The notes beneath the pieces were generated by a model, which was not told the DNA's origin, did no database searches, and saw only the letters and a program-made list of their open reading frames with translations. A stretch of DNA of 64,000 bases, taken from the NCBI RefSeq assembly GCF_021976095.1, contig NW_025813483.1, positions 13,371,800 through 13,435,799 of the forward strand. Reading direction: 5' to 3'. A program made the translations under genes and the position numbers. Below, piece by piece: positions 47,301 to 57,941 of the stretch (its first letter is position 1; each line of letters begins with the position of its first letter). Source of the DNA: Xenia sp. Carnegie-2017 (Eukaryota > Cnidaria > Anthozoa > Malacalcyonacea > Xeniidae).

Positions 47301-47711
47301 TTGATGTGTGCATTCTCAATATTTTAGTAGATCCCTCGAATATTTTATAATTTTTGTCACCCGTTCTAGATTCTTAACGGCGATATAAAAGATGATCAAA
47401 GACAAGGTCTTTCTATGCTTGCTGCAACATTTACAACTATCTCAGAAAGTATTGCCGACTGCAAAAGCGAACGAGAAAAACGCTTATTGCGTTCACCACG
47501 AACAACGAAGAACGCGGAAATCACTCCAGAAGAAAACTCAAAAACTCGCGACGCTGAAACGCAATGTTCGCAACTCTTGAAGACCATAGACAAGACCCAA
47601 CAAACGGAACATATTCTCTCGACGCGTGAAAACGAACAAATCGCTCCGTTGTTAGAGAAATATTCAGAGTTACTCATGAAGAAATTCAACGAAAGAATAA
47701 ATCAGAATTAG
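35319..47711 (+). CDS. MAPKBP1: MAPKBP1/WDR62 family WD40 scaffold protein, about 42 exons
   Basis: Exons run from 35319-35417 to 47370-47711 and give about 1,660 residues (human MAPKBP1 1,514). The N-terminal 700 or so residues are two WD40 propellers: [97 protein letters not shown] and [15 protein letters not shown] all match. The C-terminal half is disordered, with small conserved islands ([12 protein letters not shown]) and an end like that of MAPKBP1/WDR62 ([17 protein letters not shown]), a dimerisation helix. These proteins scaffold JNK signalling, and WDR62 also acts at spindle poles. One ancestral gene for the two vertebrate paralogues is likely, so the symbol is provisional. One intron uses a GC donor (41521). 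Frames are one base short at 36528-36530, near 36941 and at 45686-45690. Confidence 0.9.
35418..36177. other. First introns of MAPKBP1/WDR62, around the small exon 35544-35635
   Basis: Exon 2 (35544-35635) encodes [20 protein letters not shown] and on to FPAG; exon 3 starts at 36178 ([15 protein letters not shown]). The intervening 540-bp intron shows no repeat or gene. Confidence 0.6.
39320..39545. repeat. 12-bp minisatellite in MAPKBP1/WDR62 intron 15
   Basis: About 15 degenerate copies of catgttgttgcc-like units (gttgatgcccat, gttgttgcttat). The period is a multiple of three, so long frames on both strands appear; they are not genes. The array ends just before exon 39563-39659. Confidence 0.85.
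41521..41600 (+). other. GC-AG intron in MAPKBP1/WDR62
   Basis: Exon 41409-41520 ends ...GGACATTCTG and is followed by gcaagt, the standard GC-type donor, with acceptor acatgcag before exon 41601-41664. The splice gives [12 protein letters not shown], matching the family (human GHSEIVTGMKFS), so the site is well supported. Confidence 0.85.
45649..45795 (+). repeat. Coding minisatellite exon in MAPKBP1/WDR62
   Basis: An exon with acceptor tattttag and donor gtgggt. It contains four tandem 20-21-bp units (tggggaaaaagccgaaggcc type), giving heptads such as DEGLGKK. The first unit has 20 bp and the others 21. Allowing for one missing a at 45686-45690 makes the exon fit the phases of both neighbours (45075-45366 and 45879-45920). 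The repeat is not part of the family and is probably a lineage-specific expansion. Confidence 0.6.
46030..46888 (+). other. Largest exon of MAPKBP1/WDR62, disordered region
   Basis: This 859-bp exon encodes a lysine- and serine-rich segment of about 286 residues starting [15 protein letters not shown]. Two short islands, [10 protein letters not shown] and [12 protein letters not shown], resemble phosphosite-like motifs of vertebrate MAPKBP1. The rest has no recognisable domain. Confidence 0.75.
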
Positions 47712-48912
47712 TATTTAAGAATAATATGTTATATTATACTAAATTATTAGAATTATTTATACAAAAAGGTTTTCAGTAACATTTCAACTTTTCTTTTCCC
47801 CAAGAACTATTTCACAAGTAGTGAAAACTATCATTTCTCCAATCACATGTCCAAAAGTCACATGACCATCTTTACTGGATAGTGATATAATGAGATTGTC
47901 TGGTGTACCTTTGAGTGAGACAACTGACCGATGAGTGTAGACCCCTGTCCAAAATCCAAACATCACGAGTCTATTTCTTCACACATTGTGCATGACCCTA
48001 CAAACTCTAATCTATACAGTTTTGCTGGCAAGGTTTTTTGTGAGAGACAAAACTCTGAGAATTGCATATACATAATATGCTTATGCTTATTTTTGGGTAG
48101 AATCAGTGCTGTAGAAGTGCGGGGTGCTTGGGGGAGGAGCCCCCTTCTACCTTTGAAATGGGTAATTTTTCATAATTTCATGGCTTCAGCTTTGTCAAGA
48201 GAGCCCCCCCATCTGATAAATTTAGTTCTACAGAACTGGGTAGAATTAAAGATCATTGTGTCGAAATGATAATTGGAAGAGGGGTTGTCTTCTTTCTTTG
48301 TTGGTAATCATGAATTTGCATAATAAAAACCTTGTTTTACCTCATTTTGGAATTGACCAAGCATGTAGTATTTAATTACAGCTTTGATGGCACAACAACA
48401 CATGTTATTATAAAAGACTTTCTTAGGTCATGATTTGAAACAAATATGCTTATTTCTGCAATGGAATCCATTCCATTGCAGAAATAAGCATATTTTTAGT
48501 GGATGAAAAAGGGCAGTCATCTTCAGGTTGTGCTAAAGAACACCCGGAAGGGAATATCCAGTGGAATGCCCAAAACATTGGTCCAAAATCATGTTGGTAA
48601 TAAGCGCAAAAAAACACTAGTATGACATAAACCAGTCGGCATACAATTCTACATACATGAAATTAACAATACAAGTGATATTTCTGCATATTACTTAATA
48701 CTCACAAGATTTCCAGAGCCGTCCCAGTTTACGCTAATTTTGGGGGAGGGAATATTCCTTTACTCAGTTGTACTTTGTGAGCTATTCGATAATCCGACTG
48801 CATTCTTTTGAAAGTTAGGTTAAACGACATTTTTTGTTTTGTAGTAATATATACGAAAATTCTTGTGTAGCTATCTATTTTTGAACGTATTAAAATAACA
48901 ATAGAAATAGAG
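47712..48912. other. Intergenic region MAPKBP1/WDR62-consortin
   Basis: No supported gene. It includes a perfect palindrome (48442-48495) and a GC-richer patch near 48105-48210 with short self-complementary pieces (gggggaggagccccc) that looks transposon-derived. The family is not identified. Confidence 0.5.
48442..48495. repeat. Perfect 26+26 bp palindrome
   Basis: The left arm, starting aaatatgcttatttctgcaa (48442-48467), is followed by cc and then its exact reverse complement (48470-48495). No TA or longer target duplication that I can be sure of flanks it. Confidence 0.9.
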
Positions 48913-51869
48913 ATGCTTAGTTCGGACACTATTAACAAGCTGTCGTCAGGTGAAAGCTTATTAGAAACCTCAGAAAGAAAACCTGGAAACGAAAGACAAA
49001 TTTTATATGAAAAAGGACTTAAGTGAGTAATTCTTTGTTATCTTATATTGAGGTGCTTAATTTGATTTGAGTGCATAAAAAAGATAGGCATGTGTTTTGT
49101 GAATGTCATTCTTTATTTTAAGTTGCATTGTTTGTTTCTATGGTGATACATTTGAAACTCTTTTTTCTTTTAGATTTAAGGTACTGCTTCAATTTACCCT
49201 GAGACCAGAGTTGTGATAGAGATAAGTAATAGTCACTTAGGAATATATTCCTGTTTGCTACAACAACTAAAATGTTGTCCTTTAATTACAGAGAAATTCC
49301 TCATATGAAAATGCATTAAAATGCTTCCTTTGCTGTCTTCAAGATCTTGAAGAAGATGATGCATTTCCTGAGTTGCCTTCCTGTCTCCACAATGTAAGAT
49401 TAACATTTTCTGTTTTTTGCTTTAAAAAAATAATTTATTTTTTTGTTTCAATTTATATGCCTATTTAGGTTGCAGAAATGTACAGCCAACTTGGTCAATG
49501 TATCCATTTTTTGTATAGAATTCACCATTCTGTTGCATTTCTTTTCTATAACATTTTCTACCCTATAATTGATTACTGTTAAATATGCACTCAAAACTGA
49601 CTTTCCCTAACTTGATTCTCAGTTGAGAAGGCCATTCCATTTGTCCAGGCAGAAAACTGTTTTATGAAACTGCACTTATTCAAGCTGGAAAACAAGAATC
49701 AAATGGTAGGAATTTATCATTTTGTTTCAATTTAGAAGTTTGTTTTTATACAATAAGTTGTCTATGTTCTTGTTGATGATGTTTTCTCGAGATGGGATGA
49801 ATAAACTTAACTTTCTTTAAATATTCTGGTTGGATTTAAGTTATGCTGCATTTAAGCAAATGCATCAGATGTAATGTGTAGTAATTGTAAGCAAAGCAAA
49901 TTTGAGTGTAAAGTTACAGTTTTAAATTATTGTGAAGCTGTAAGTAAGTGGGAATTGATCGAGTGGACTGCACATAATCAGATAATTTCTGTAATAAAAT
50001 TTGTAAATTGATTGTAAAGTGAGTAAAACCTATGATTCACATGTTTTCTTACAACGCACTCACCTTTTTATATAGAGTTTAAGGACAAGGAAAGGGATTT
50101 GGTAGTAAGCTGTTATCTCATCACTGAGTATTTGTGCATATTATAAATATATTGATTTATGGTCAGTTGTTTCTTAATTTACTTATCCTAATATCGTCTT
50201 ATTATCGTCTTCCCTGGCTTATTTCTAAAAATTTTGAATATGATGAAAACTGATCACTTGATGTAAAACAAATCTATTCAATAAATGGAGAGAGTATTAT
50301 ATTAATTAAAAGCAACTGACCATAAATTCTCCAAATTACATGTCACAAAAACTTCAATATAACTCCCCTAGTAATCATACGAACATTAATGTTAAAAAAG
50401 TCCATTTTACAGTTTAATATCTGAAGCACTTAAAGGAAACTTTTCTTTCAGTCTCTTGATCCTAACGCAAGTTCCCATGACGCATTGACAGCAAACGAAT
50501 ACGAAAAATTGTCTCAAATGTGTCTGCACGAAAAGAAGTAGGTTGAAACAAAAGCTCTTCGTCTTCGTTGCTTAGATTTCATTGTAAATCTTTTCGTTTC
50601 TCTTTCAGCATTCAGCTTGCTTTAGAATACGCTGGAAAGGTACGTATTACGTCACTTCAAACTGCTATAGCATCAAAACCACTGATCTGATAATAGTGAT
50701 CAAAACTAATTTTTTTTAATCCATAATCTATTGTTTTCATTAGGCAACACAGCTTCGTAAAGAATGTACGGAGAATCGCATCGTATCACGATTCAAAGCC
50801 TCAATCAGTTCACACTTATCTATGCCAAGATGGGGAGAGAACAATATACCGGTAAATGATTCTTCTGTAGAACTACTCTACCGATAGGGTTAAAATAAAA
50901 GGCCGCTCTGTTAAATTTTTTTAAATGTTATTACCATAGAGTCAGTCAGTCTAATGCATGTTCTAACTTACTGATTGTAATAAAACATCGAACTAAAAAT
51001 GCTTGTAACCTAATTAATTATGTAACACTAAGTTGTACAGGGAAGTGAACCTACTTTTTAATCCTTGTAATGTGCTTCTGTAGAACAGAAAGTAAGAAAT
51101 GATGAACAACGACTAGTTGCTAGAAGAAATTATCTAAATACTGTAGCATAAGAATAGTACCAGCCATTTTAAGAATTTTTGTATCAAGACTAGCTTTCCC
51201 TGATTACATTTAGAAATTTTAGATGCTTATAAACTCTTAACCGTCATTAAATTAAAGGTATTTTCCATGGTAACTCTCGTAAAAAATATCCATATTTACG
51301 TCGTTAACTTCATGATAATCCTGGAAATGATTTCAATTAGACAATGCGTCAGAAAGTGTTAGTTCTACTGACGACGACCTCATGGGCTTGGGCTAATGTT
51401 GTTTTATGTTTCATCAATGCTTCGTTTTTTTCCTAGCGGCTATGAAAAGGTTTTCTCAACCAACGGGCGATGATGATATAGCCAATAATGAGCATGTCGA
51501 GGATCGTGAAGTATTACATGAAGAGAGTGCAAACGATTCTGAGGAACAGTTTCAAGTTTCTGCTGATGAAAAGGGTAAATCCCAAGATGAGACCAGGAAT
51601 GATGTATTTTCGAGTGAAGATGAAGGAACAGGAAAATCAGAATCTGGTGATGTCATTCATAAATCTTTGACAACTGATGAGAAATCTACAGGTTTGAATT
51701 CTTATTGGATATTATTGAATCCAAATTCTTATTTCTTGTTATTTTTTTAGGTGCTTCTGGACAAGTCCTGTTTTTGTGTTTTGTATTTTCTGTCTTATTT
51801 TCTTTAGTTTTTAGCGTCTATGTCGGTTACAAATATGAAATTAACATATTTGATATGGAAACCCACTAA
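48913..51869 (+). CDS. CNST: Consortin-like membrane protein
   Basis: Exons: 48913-49022, 49174-49180 (7 nt), 49292-49393, 49469-49493, 49623-49705, 50076-50101, 50452-50537, 50609-50639, 50744-50851, a doubtful one near 51341-51400, 51438-51691 and 51751-51869; about 335 residues. The N-terminal half is TPR-like (YEKGLKFKRNSSYENALKCF, LPSCLHNVAEMYSQL, EKAIPFVQ, TANEYEKLSQMC) and lines up with the conserved N-terminal part of human consortin. An acidic middle and one C-terminal transmembrane helix (QVLFLCFVFSVLFSLVFSVY) follow, also as in consortin. Vertebrate consortin is a trans-Golgi receptor that helps connexins reach the plasma membrane; its invertebrate cargo is unknown to me. One base seems missing in aaaa at 49653-49656: restoring it gives LFYETALIQAGKQESN and fixes the phase of the next exon. 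The exon near 51341 does not join cleanly. Confidence 0.7.
49174..49180 (+). other. 7-nt micro-exon of the consortin-like gene
   Basis: atttaag between a strong acceptor (ttttcttttag) and donor gtactg. It completes a split codon and adds Phe-Lys, joining EKGLK to RNSSYENALKCF in phase. Without it, the flanking exons are out of phase. Confidence 0.65.
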
Positions 51870-52383
51870 CTTAAAAGGTTTAAATATTATTGCTATTGTT
51901 ATTACAACGTTTCTCACCCAGTTTTTAAGAGTAGGTAAAGTCGGTGCGTCCTTTCTGAGAAGATTTAGATTGTTTTGAACTGTACAGAAATATTTATTCT
52001 ATGTAGAATAGTTACATTAATTTATTGGGAAAAACTCGCTATTTCTGTTTGTTGGCATTTCACTGTTTTTGTTTTACTTTTTTTTATTAAAGAGTTTTCT
52101 TTATAATTTGTCCTACAAGCCTCAAGCTGGGTATATAGTTTCATGTTTCAATGCGTTTGGAGCATATTGGCTCGAGAAGTTTGGACTTGAACATCAGCCA
52201 TAAATTCAGTTTAACGTAGAGATCAGTTGCCGTATGGTACAATAGCTCTTGTGATAACACCATGACACATGAGGCCCTTAGAATACACAAATGCTTCTTG
52301 AATTTCGTGCGATTTTGGAAATTGTAGAATAAAACTAGAATTAAGTCAGAAATCATCACAAAATCTGGTCCTACTAAACAAAG
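51870..52383. other. Intergenic region consortin-PMT
   Basis: It holds the 3' flank of the consortin-like gene and the presumed promoter of the methyltransferase. No motif or repeat is supported. Confidence 0.5.
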
Positions 52384-54013
52384 ATGGCACAAGATAGCTC
52401 TACAAAATTGCAGAAATTTTTGGATCAGAATCAATACACCAAAAACGGCATCCTTCGATATGAAAAAATCTTTGGTGAAGATTTTGTCAGCACAGGTGGG
52501 ATTGAGACAACCAAGGTAAAGGCAAATAGAGATTCCTGCACTTTTTATGTCAAAATAATTTCTGTTGGCTGTGTGGAAAATTTGGAAATATTCTTTACAC
52601 AGGTTATACCGCAATAATTTCATCACCTGTTACTGTGGGAACACCGGACTCCTTTGTGATTGTACATTTTTTTAAATCATTGCATTTCTGTACCTGAATT
52701 CAACATTCTTGAATTCCCTTTTTTTAGCTAAAACATTCACCATAAATTTAGCAGCCCATCATATTTATCTTTTCTTAAATGTTGTAGCTTCGAGCAACAG
52801 TGAGATTCATGGTTTGACAAAAGAAATCATTGCACTAATCCTTTAACTACCATGCCATTCATGATGAGTCCTCTAAAGAATAAAATCTAACCAATTGAAG
52901 TTGTTTTTTTGTAATTTGTTTTGCCTAATATTGGATCCCTCTGCCGTGTAGGAATTTGTTAGTCGTTTAAATCTGAAGGAAAATCAGAGAGTATTGGACA
53001 TTGGATGTGGTATTGGAGGAAGTGCATTTTATATGGCAGAGGTATTGATAAATTCAATGTTGTATTCTTTGCAATTAGGGTAAATTCAGCTTTTATTCAT
53101 ATTATCTATTTGCTTTTTCTCCCAGAAATTTGGTGCAAATGTTGTTGGTATTGATCTTTCAACAAATATGGTGAACATTGCTTTGGAAAGAGCTGCAAAG
53201 AAAGCAAATATCAAAGATAAAGTAATACAGTTTATGAGTTTCACAATCGGAAAGACGTTTTGTATTCATTGTTTTGTGTACCCTAGGTGACTTTGCTTGT
53301 GATGGATGCTTTGAAAGCATCATTTGAAGCCAATTCATTTGATGTTGTATATTCGCGAGACACCATACTACATATTGAACAAAAAGAAGAGCTGTTTGGA
53401 TTATGTCATGTCAGTAAAGTGTAGTTCCTACTTGTTATGGGTTAAAGAACAAACTTCATCAGAAGTCATAATTACGTAAAGAAAATCTCTTATTCCATTT
53501 GAATAGAAATGGTTGAAACCTGGAGGCCAGCTGCTTATTTCAGATTACTGCTGTGGTACAAATATTGAAAATGAAGAATTTATAAGCTATGTGAAGCAAA
53601 GAAACTATTTTTTATTGGATCCATCTTCGTATGGAAAGGTGTTGGGTCCAATACAATTTCAATCTTTTGAATATGTCATTGCCTTTATTCTGCTTATGTG
53701 TTTAAAATCATTGTAGCTTCTTGAAAAAGTTGGTTTTGCTGATGTTGATGCGCAGGACAGAACTGAACAGTTTATAAATGTTTTGACAAAAGAGAAAGAG
53801 CGCACAGTGACAAACAAGGATGAATTATTGAAGGTATGTGTGTTCTGTATATCTTAACTGTTAACCGGATTAACTTACTTCAGGTTTTTTTTTTGTAAGA
53901 TTTTCACACATGAAGACTATAATGCCTTAATATCTGGATGGACAAAGAAGCTAAAACGTTGCTCCATTGGATATCAAAAGTGGGGTTTATTTTATGCCAA
54001 AAAAGGGGTTTAA
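52384..54013 (+). CDS. Phosphoethanolamine N-methyltransferase, single-domain type
   Basis: Seven exons, all joined at phase 0: 52384-52515, 52952-53041, 53126-53221, 53287-53409, 53507-53638, 53717-53833, 53900-54013; 267 residues. It starts [20 protein letters not shown] then STGGIETTK, the hallmark that opens the second half of plant PEAMT and nematode PMT-2. The SAM-binding motifs follow: [20 protein letters not shown] (motif I), VVGIDLS (acidic post-I), [12 protein letters not shown], and [16 protein letters not shown] single domain of this type would methylate phosphomonomethyl- and dimethyl-ethanolamine towards phosphocholine, in the cytosol. I see no gene for the first step (PMT-1 type) in the window. 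Many animals keep such genes while placental mammals rely on PEMT and diet. The frame is whole. Confidence 0.9.
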
Positions 54014-55125
54014 ACTCGTCACTGAAGACAGAAGTCATATTGAACGATATTGTAATTTTTAATTTTTGAAAATTTTATGAATTTGTGAAAGGGGGTGAAA
54101 TATATTAAATTTGATATTAGAAATATCTAAATTGTCACTTGTGTTTACTTTTAGGAATTTTGTGACAACATGTTGCCATGCTGTTGTGAAAATTAATCAA
54201 TGAGTTTGTGTCATTACAAATTAATTGGCACATTGATTATTTCAAGATTGAGTTTTGTGAATTTTAATAACATATAAAGCAATGCCTTTAAAATTTGTGA
54301 AGGTAGTTAATGAAAGTTCTATCTCATTCTTTTAGTCAAAGTAAAAGGAGTTTTCTTCAAACAACCATGCAATAGTTACCTTTTTTAAAAAGATATAGCT
54401 TTGAAATTAAATAAAATATGTGTTACAAGACCTTCAAAAAACCTGCACAAACTTGAATAAAAACTTTTAATTTCATGTGATACAATGATGGAACCACATA
54501 ACAACTCAAAAATATGAACAATACGCACTCAATTTTGTCATTTTACATTATCAATTTGCTCACATGGAACGTTCTAATGGATTGTGCATACACTTTTTTA
54601 AAACTAGAAAGCTATGACTTAAGTGGTGATGTTTGTAAAAGAACAATGAAATCCTTATGTTGAAAACAACAAAAGAAAATCAACTCTTTACATGACAAAT
54701 TAAATTAAATTGCATTTTATTAAGGTGCACAATCTAATCACATTCTTTTTCATATGAAATTTTTTGCGACAGTTTCTTTTCTTTCATTTTCAAAATGTTT
54801 CAATAAATTACCCAATAAATGTCTGTCCCTCTCACTACCCTTTTTATCCTTTATCCTTCTTTTCTTTCTGAGCTCACCTTACCCTTTTTATCCTTTATCC
54901 CTTCTTTTCTTTCTGAGCTCACCTTACCCTTTTTATCCTTTATCCCTTCTTTTCTTTCTGAGCTCACCTTACTTTTATCCTTTATCCCTTCTTTTCTTTC
55001 TGAGCTCACTTTACCCTTTTTAACCTTTATCCCTTCTTTTCTTTCTGAGCTCACCTTACCCTCAATCGCATTAAAATTTTCTGAACATTTCTATACATGA
55101 TACTAGGCTTGGAAGCTTCAGATAT
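54014..55125. other. Convergent 3' flanks of PMT and IkappaB
   Basis: AT-rich with no gene; contains the 45-bp array at 54836-55064. Both genes end here. Confidence 0.55.
54836..55064. repeat. 45-bp minisatellite
   Basis: Five tandem copies of a unit that begins accctttttatcctttatcc and includes ttctttctgagctcacctt. The copies are nearly identical except for a short deletion in the fourth, so the array is recent. Frames across it on both strands are artefacts. Confidence 0.9.
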
Positions 55126-56860
55126 CTAATCATCCACATCTATACAGTTATCATCCTCATCTATGTCATCATCATTAGCTATTTCATATGGGGTATCTCC
55201 TTCATCGTTTTCTATTGTTGTACTTGCCCCAACTGCAACAAGAGTTGCTATAATTGTCTCAAATTTCAATCCTGCAGCAATGTGCAAAGGGGTGCAGCCA
55301 GAAAATGATTGTGCATTAGGGTCTGCCTGGCCTTCAAACAATAAACAGGATAACATTGGAAGATTGTTGTTTTCAGCTGCTAAATGCAATACTGTATTAC
55401 CATTTTTACTGTCCTGAAAACAAATAGACAAATTGTTAAGAAAATGGTTGTAGATGAAAACTTTTATAATTTAATATGTTTGTACCATAGCATTTGCATT
55501 TGCTCCAAGTTTGATAAGTTCTCTAACAATATCAATGTGATTCTCTTTTACTGCAACACCAAGAGGAGTCAAGCCTGAAAGAATTGATGAGAAATTTGTC
55601 AACTCTAAATAAATGATACCGTGTGTTACAAAAACTATTTCAAAATCCTACCATCAAAATTTCGTGATTCCAGTAGCTCTTGCAACTGCAGCTTGTGATC
55701 CAAATTCTTTGGGCATGATTTAAAAATAGCTTTCAGAGATTTCAAGTCTCCATGATAGCAAGCAAGATGTATACATGTCTGACCATTTCTATCTACAAGT
55801 TCAACACTAGCTCCGCGATCAATAAGTTTTGAAACAACTCCATGCTGTCTTGTTATCACTGCCAAATGAAGTGGCGTTTGTATTAAGTTGTTGTAAAGAT
55901 CAAAGTATTCCCTTTTTGGTAATACATCCACAATAGCATCAATGACTTCAGCATTGCAATTGATAATTGCCACATGTAATGATCTATTATAAGAAAAATA
56001 TTTTGTGGATTAATCACAATGGAATAAGGAAGTCTGAGGGAATTTTTAACAATAAGACTTCTTTGAAAATGTTTGACATCCTCCTTCACTTGTAAAATTT
56101 AATTCACATCAAATGTGGGCGGAAATGTTCAAAACACTTAAAATAGAAAGAGCGACTCTAAAGTGAATGGTCATCATGATTTGCTTACAGTTCTTATTAA
56201 AATTTAAAATTAAGTAGAAAACATTCCAGAATAATAATCCTTATGACGTTTCACCCCCCAGCAAAGTCAAGCAAGCAAAGTCAAAAACAATGAATGGTAA
56301 TTCCCAAAATTTTTCTACCGTCATAATCACACGCATTCACGCCCCAAAGTATATTTTACGTGAGCTGTATCACACCTTAACATACATAAATCGATTTCTT
56401 ATAAAAGTTTGTCAAAAACAAATACATACGTGTCTCCATCGCCATTTCGTACCAGTAAATATGGCCAATTAGCCGCCATCATAAAACGCAGGTTTTGCGT
56501 TCGAGCAAAACTCTGTAAACAATGCACATTCATTTGAAAGTAATTTATTTGCGAAGTCATTGAATCATAACCTTCGTCTATCTTCAAATCCTCAGTTTTA
56601 TTTATGACTTTTTTCATATCCATTGAATCGTTAGGGCTCGACACGCATTGTTGATTTCGCGTTTCGTCATAATAACTGTCTGTACAAGAACTGACAGAAT
56701 GTTGGCTTTCATTTTCCGACATGCTTGCAAAACCCGAATCCACTCTAGAATCGCTATCATTAGAGTACTGACGATAGTCTTCCTTCGTTTTTTCAACAGC
56801 TCTTGGTTGTTTGGGTGAACCCATTACAACGCCGTTCTTGTTTTCTTGTGTTGTCATCAT
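55126..56860 (-). CDS. IkappaB-type NF-kappaB inhibitor with ankyrin repeats
   Basis: Four exons in transcript order: 56860-56430, 55983-55652, 55574-55486, 55413-55126; 379 residues. The N-terminal 130 residues are disordered and carry DSGFAS at residues 41-46, the phospho-degron recognised by beta-TrCP after IKK phosphorylation, in the same setting as in vertebrate IkappaB-alpha (DSGLDS). Ankyrin repeats follow: SLHVAIINCNAEVIDAIV, TPLHLAVITRQHGVVSKLID, TCIHLACYHGDLKSLKAI, TPLGVAVKENHIDIVRELI, TVLHLAAENNNLPMLSCLL and TPLHIAAGLKFETIIATLV. The C-terminus is acidic (ANDDDIDEDD), like the PEST region of IkappaB. It should hold Rel/NF-kappaB in the cytoplasm until degraded. Whether it is closer to IkappaB-alpha, beta or epsilon cannot be told. 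All splice phases agree and the frame is whole. Confidence 0.9.
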
Positions 56861-57941
56861 CTTGTATTGTTAATGGTGGTAATTTTCCTTTTAGCTGTCG
56901 CACCTAAATGCAGCTTTGGAATGAAATAGTTCGGAAAATTTACTGCACAAAATCAAAGCATATAAATGCTCTGGCAAAGACAAATTTCACGTTAGACGGT
57001 TGTCGTAATATAGCCGGTCATACAAAATGTTTACTTTTCAATCTTTTATTTTCTGGGGAATTCCCTTTCACATATTTAGCCAATCACAAGCCTCTACTGG
57101 AGGGGAAGTCCATTTTTCTGCTAACATATTCCTACAACCATTGGCTACAACACCCCTAACCACGAATATGACAAAGAGATATTTACATCTTACGTTAGGG
57201 AAAATAAAAATGATTAATTGTGCAAAGCGTAATCATTTAAACAGCTATGCAAAAATATTAAAAAAGCTACAAAAGCTGAAAATCATCAGATTTTCTTCCA
57301 CTTCAACTTTAATATAAAAAGTTTTGGAAATGACTTCTAGAATTTAAATAATGCAAATGCACAGACCCTCAATGCACAGTTTTATTATAATTCTATTGAT
57401 TTGTGCATTAGACGCTTTGCATCTTCCAATCTTTTATTGCATGTTTGCCAAGCCTCAGTATAATGAAATGTTTTTTAACAATGACTTACAAGAAACTGCT
57501 CATATATTCGTCAATTTTATCACAATAATACAAAAATGAGCTGCTAAACAAACGAACGTCTTGCGTCTCTATTCTACATCATAGCAGCCCAAAGAATTAC
57601 TCTAGTGGCACTATTTCTGGCGCGTACAAATGGGCAGACTTCGAACAAAACTTTGCGTTGTGACATGTATGGTTTGAGCTGTTAACTCGTTCTTTAAGTA
57701 AAGTGAAATTGGGTATTTAAACTGTCTTAATCCCCAAAATTATTGAAAAAGACTCGGACTTCCTTGTCCTTCTTGACCAACTCTAACTGACCTCGTCCAA
57801 CGATCCGTTATATCATGATTAAATAAAGTAGTGAGGATAACACAATTAAAAATTACCAAAAATTACACATGGTTGTGACCAGTGGTTGTAAAGTTTGGTC
57901 GTAATTTGTTAATTTAAGTCGTTTATTTTTTTCTGCACGCA
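56861..57941. other. Divergent intergenic region IkappaB-GSTZ1
   Basis: Upstream sequence of both genes. It contains the kappaB site and CCAAT box listed separately. No supported gene. Confidence 0.6.
57055..57065. promoter_or_regulatory. Perfect kappaB site upstream of IkappaB
   Basis: ggggaattccc contains the ideal palindromic NF-kappaB target GGGAATTCCC (57056-57065), 196 bases upstream of the IkappaB start codon. A CCAAT box follows (about 57080-57084), and a weaker kappaB-like sequence ggggaagtcc lies at 57102-57111. In vertebrates and other animals NF-kappaB induces its own inhibitor through such sites. Confidence 0.65.

Noticed and set aside
48105-48210. Possible RNA gene in the GC-rich patch
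   Set aside because: Short self-complementary pieces only; no tRNA, snRNA or other known fold could be drawn by eye.
52141-52626. 161-residue minus-strand frame
   Set aside because: It overlaps the first coding exon of the methyltransferase on the other strand and has no domain features.
54754-55100. Repetitive frames on both strands resembling low-complexity proteins
   Set aside because: They follow the 45-bp minisatellite; no start context, splice signals or conservation.
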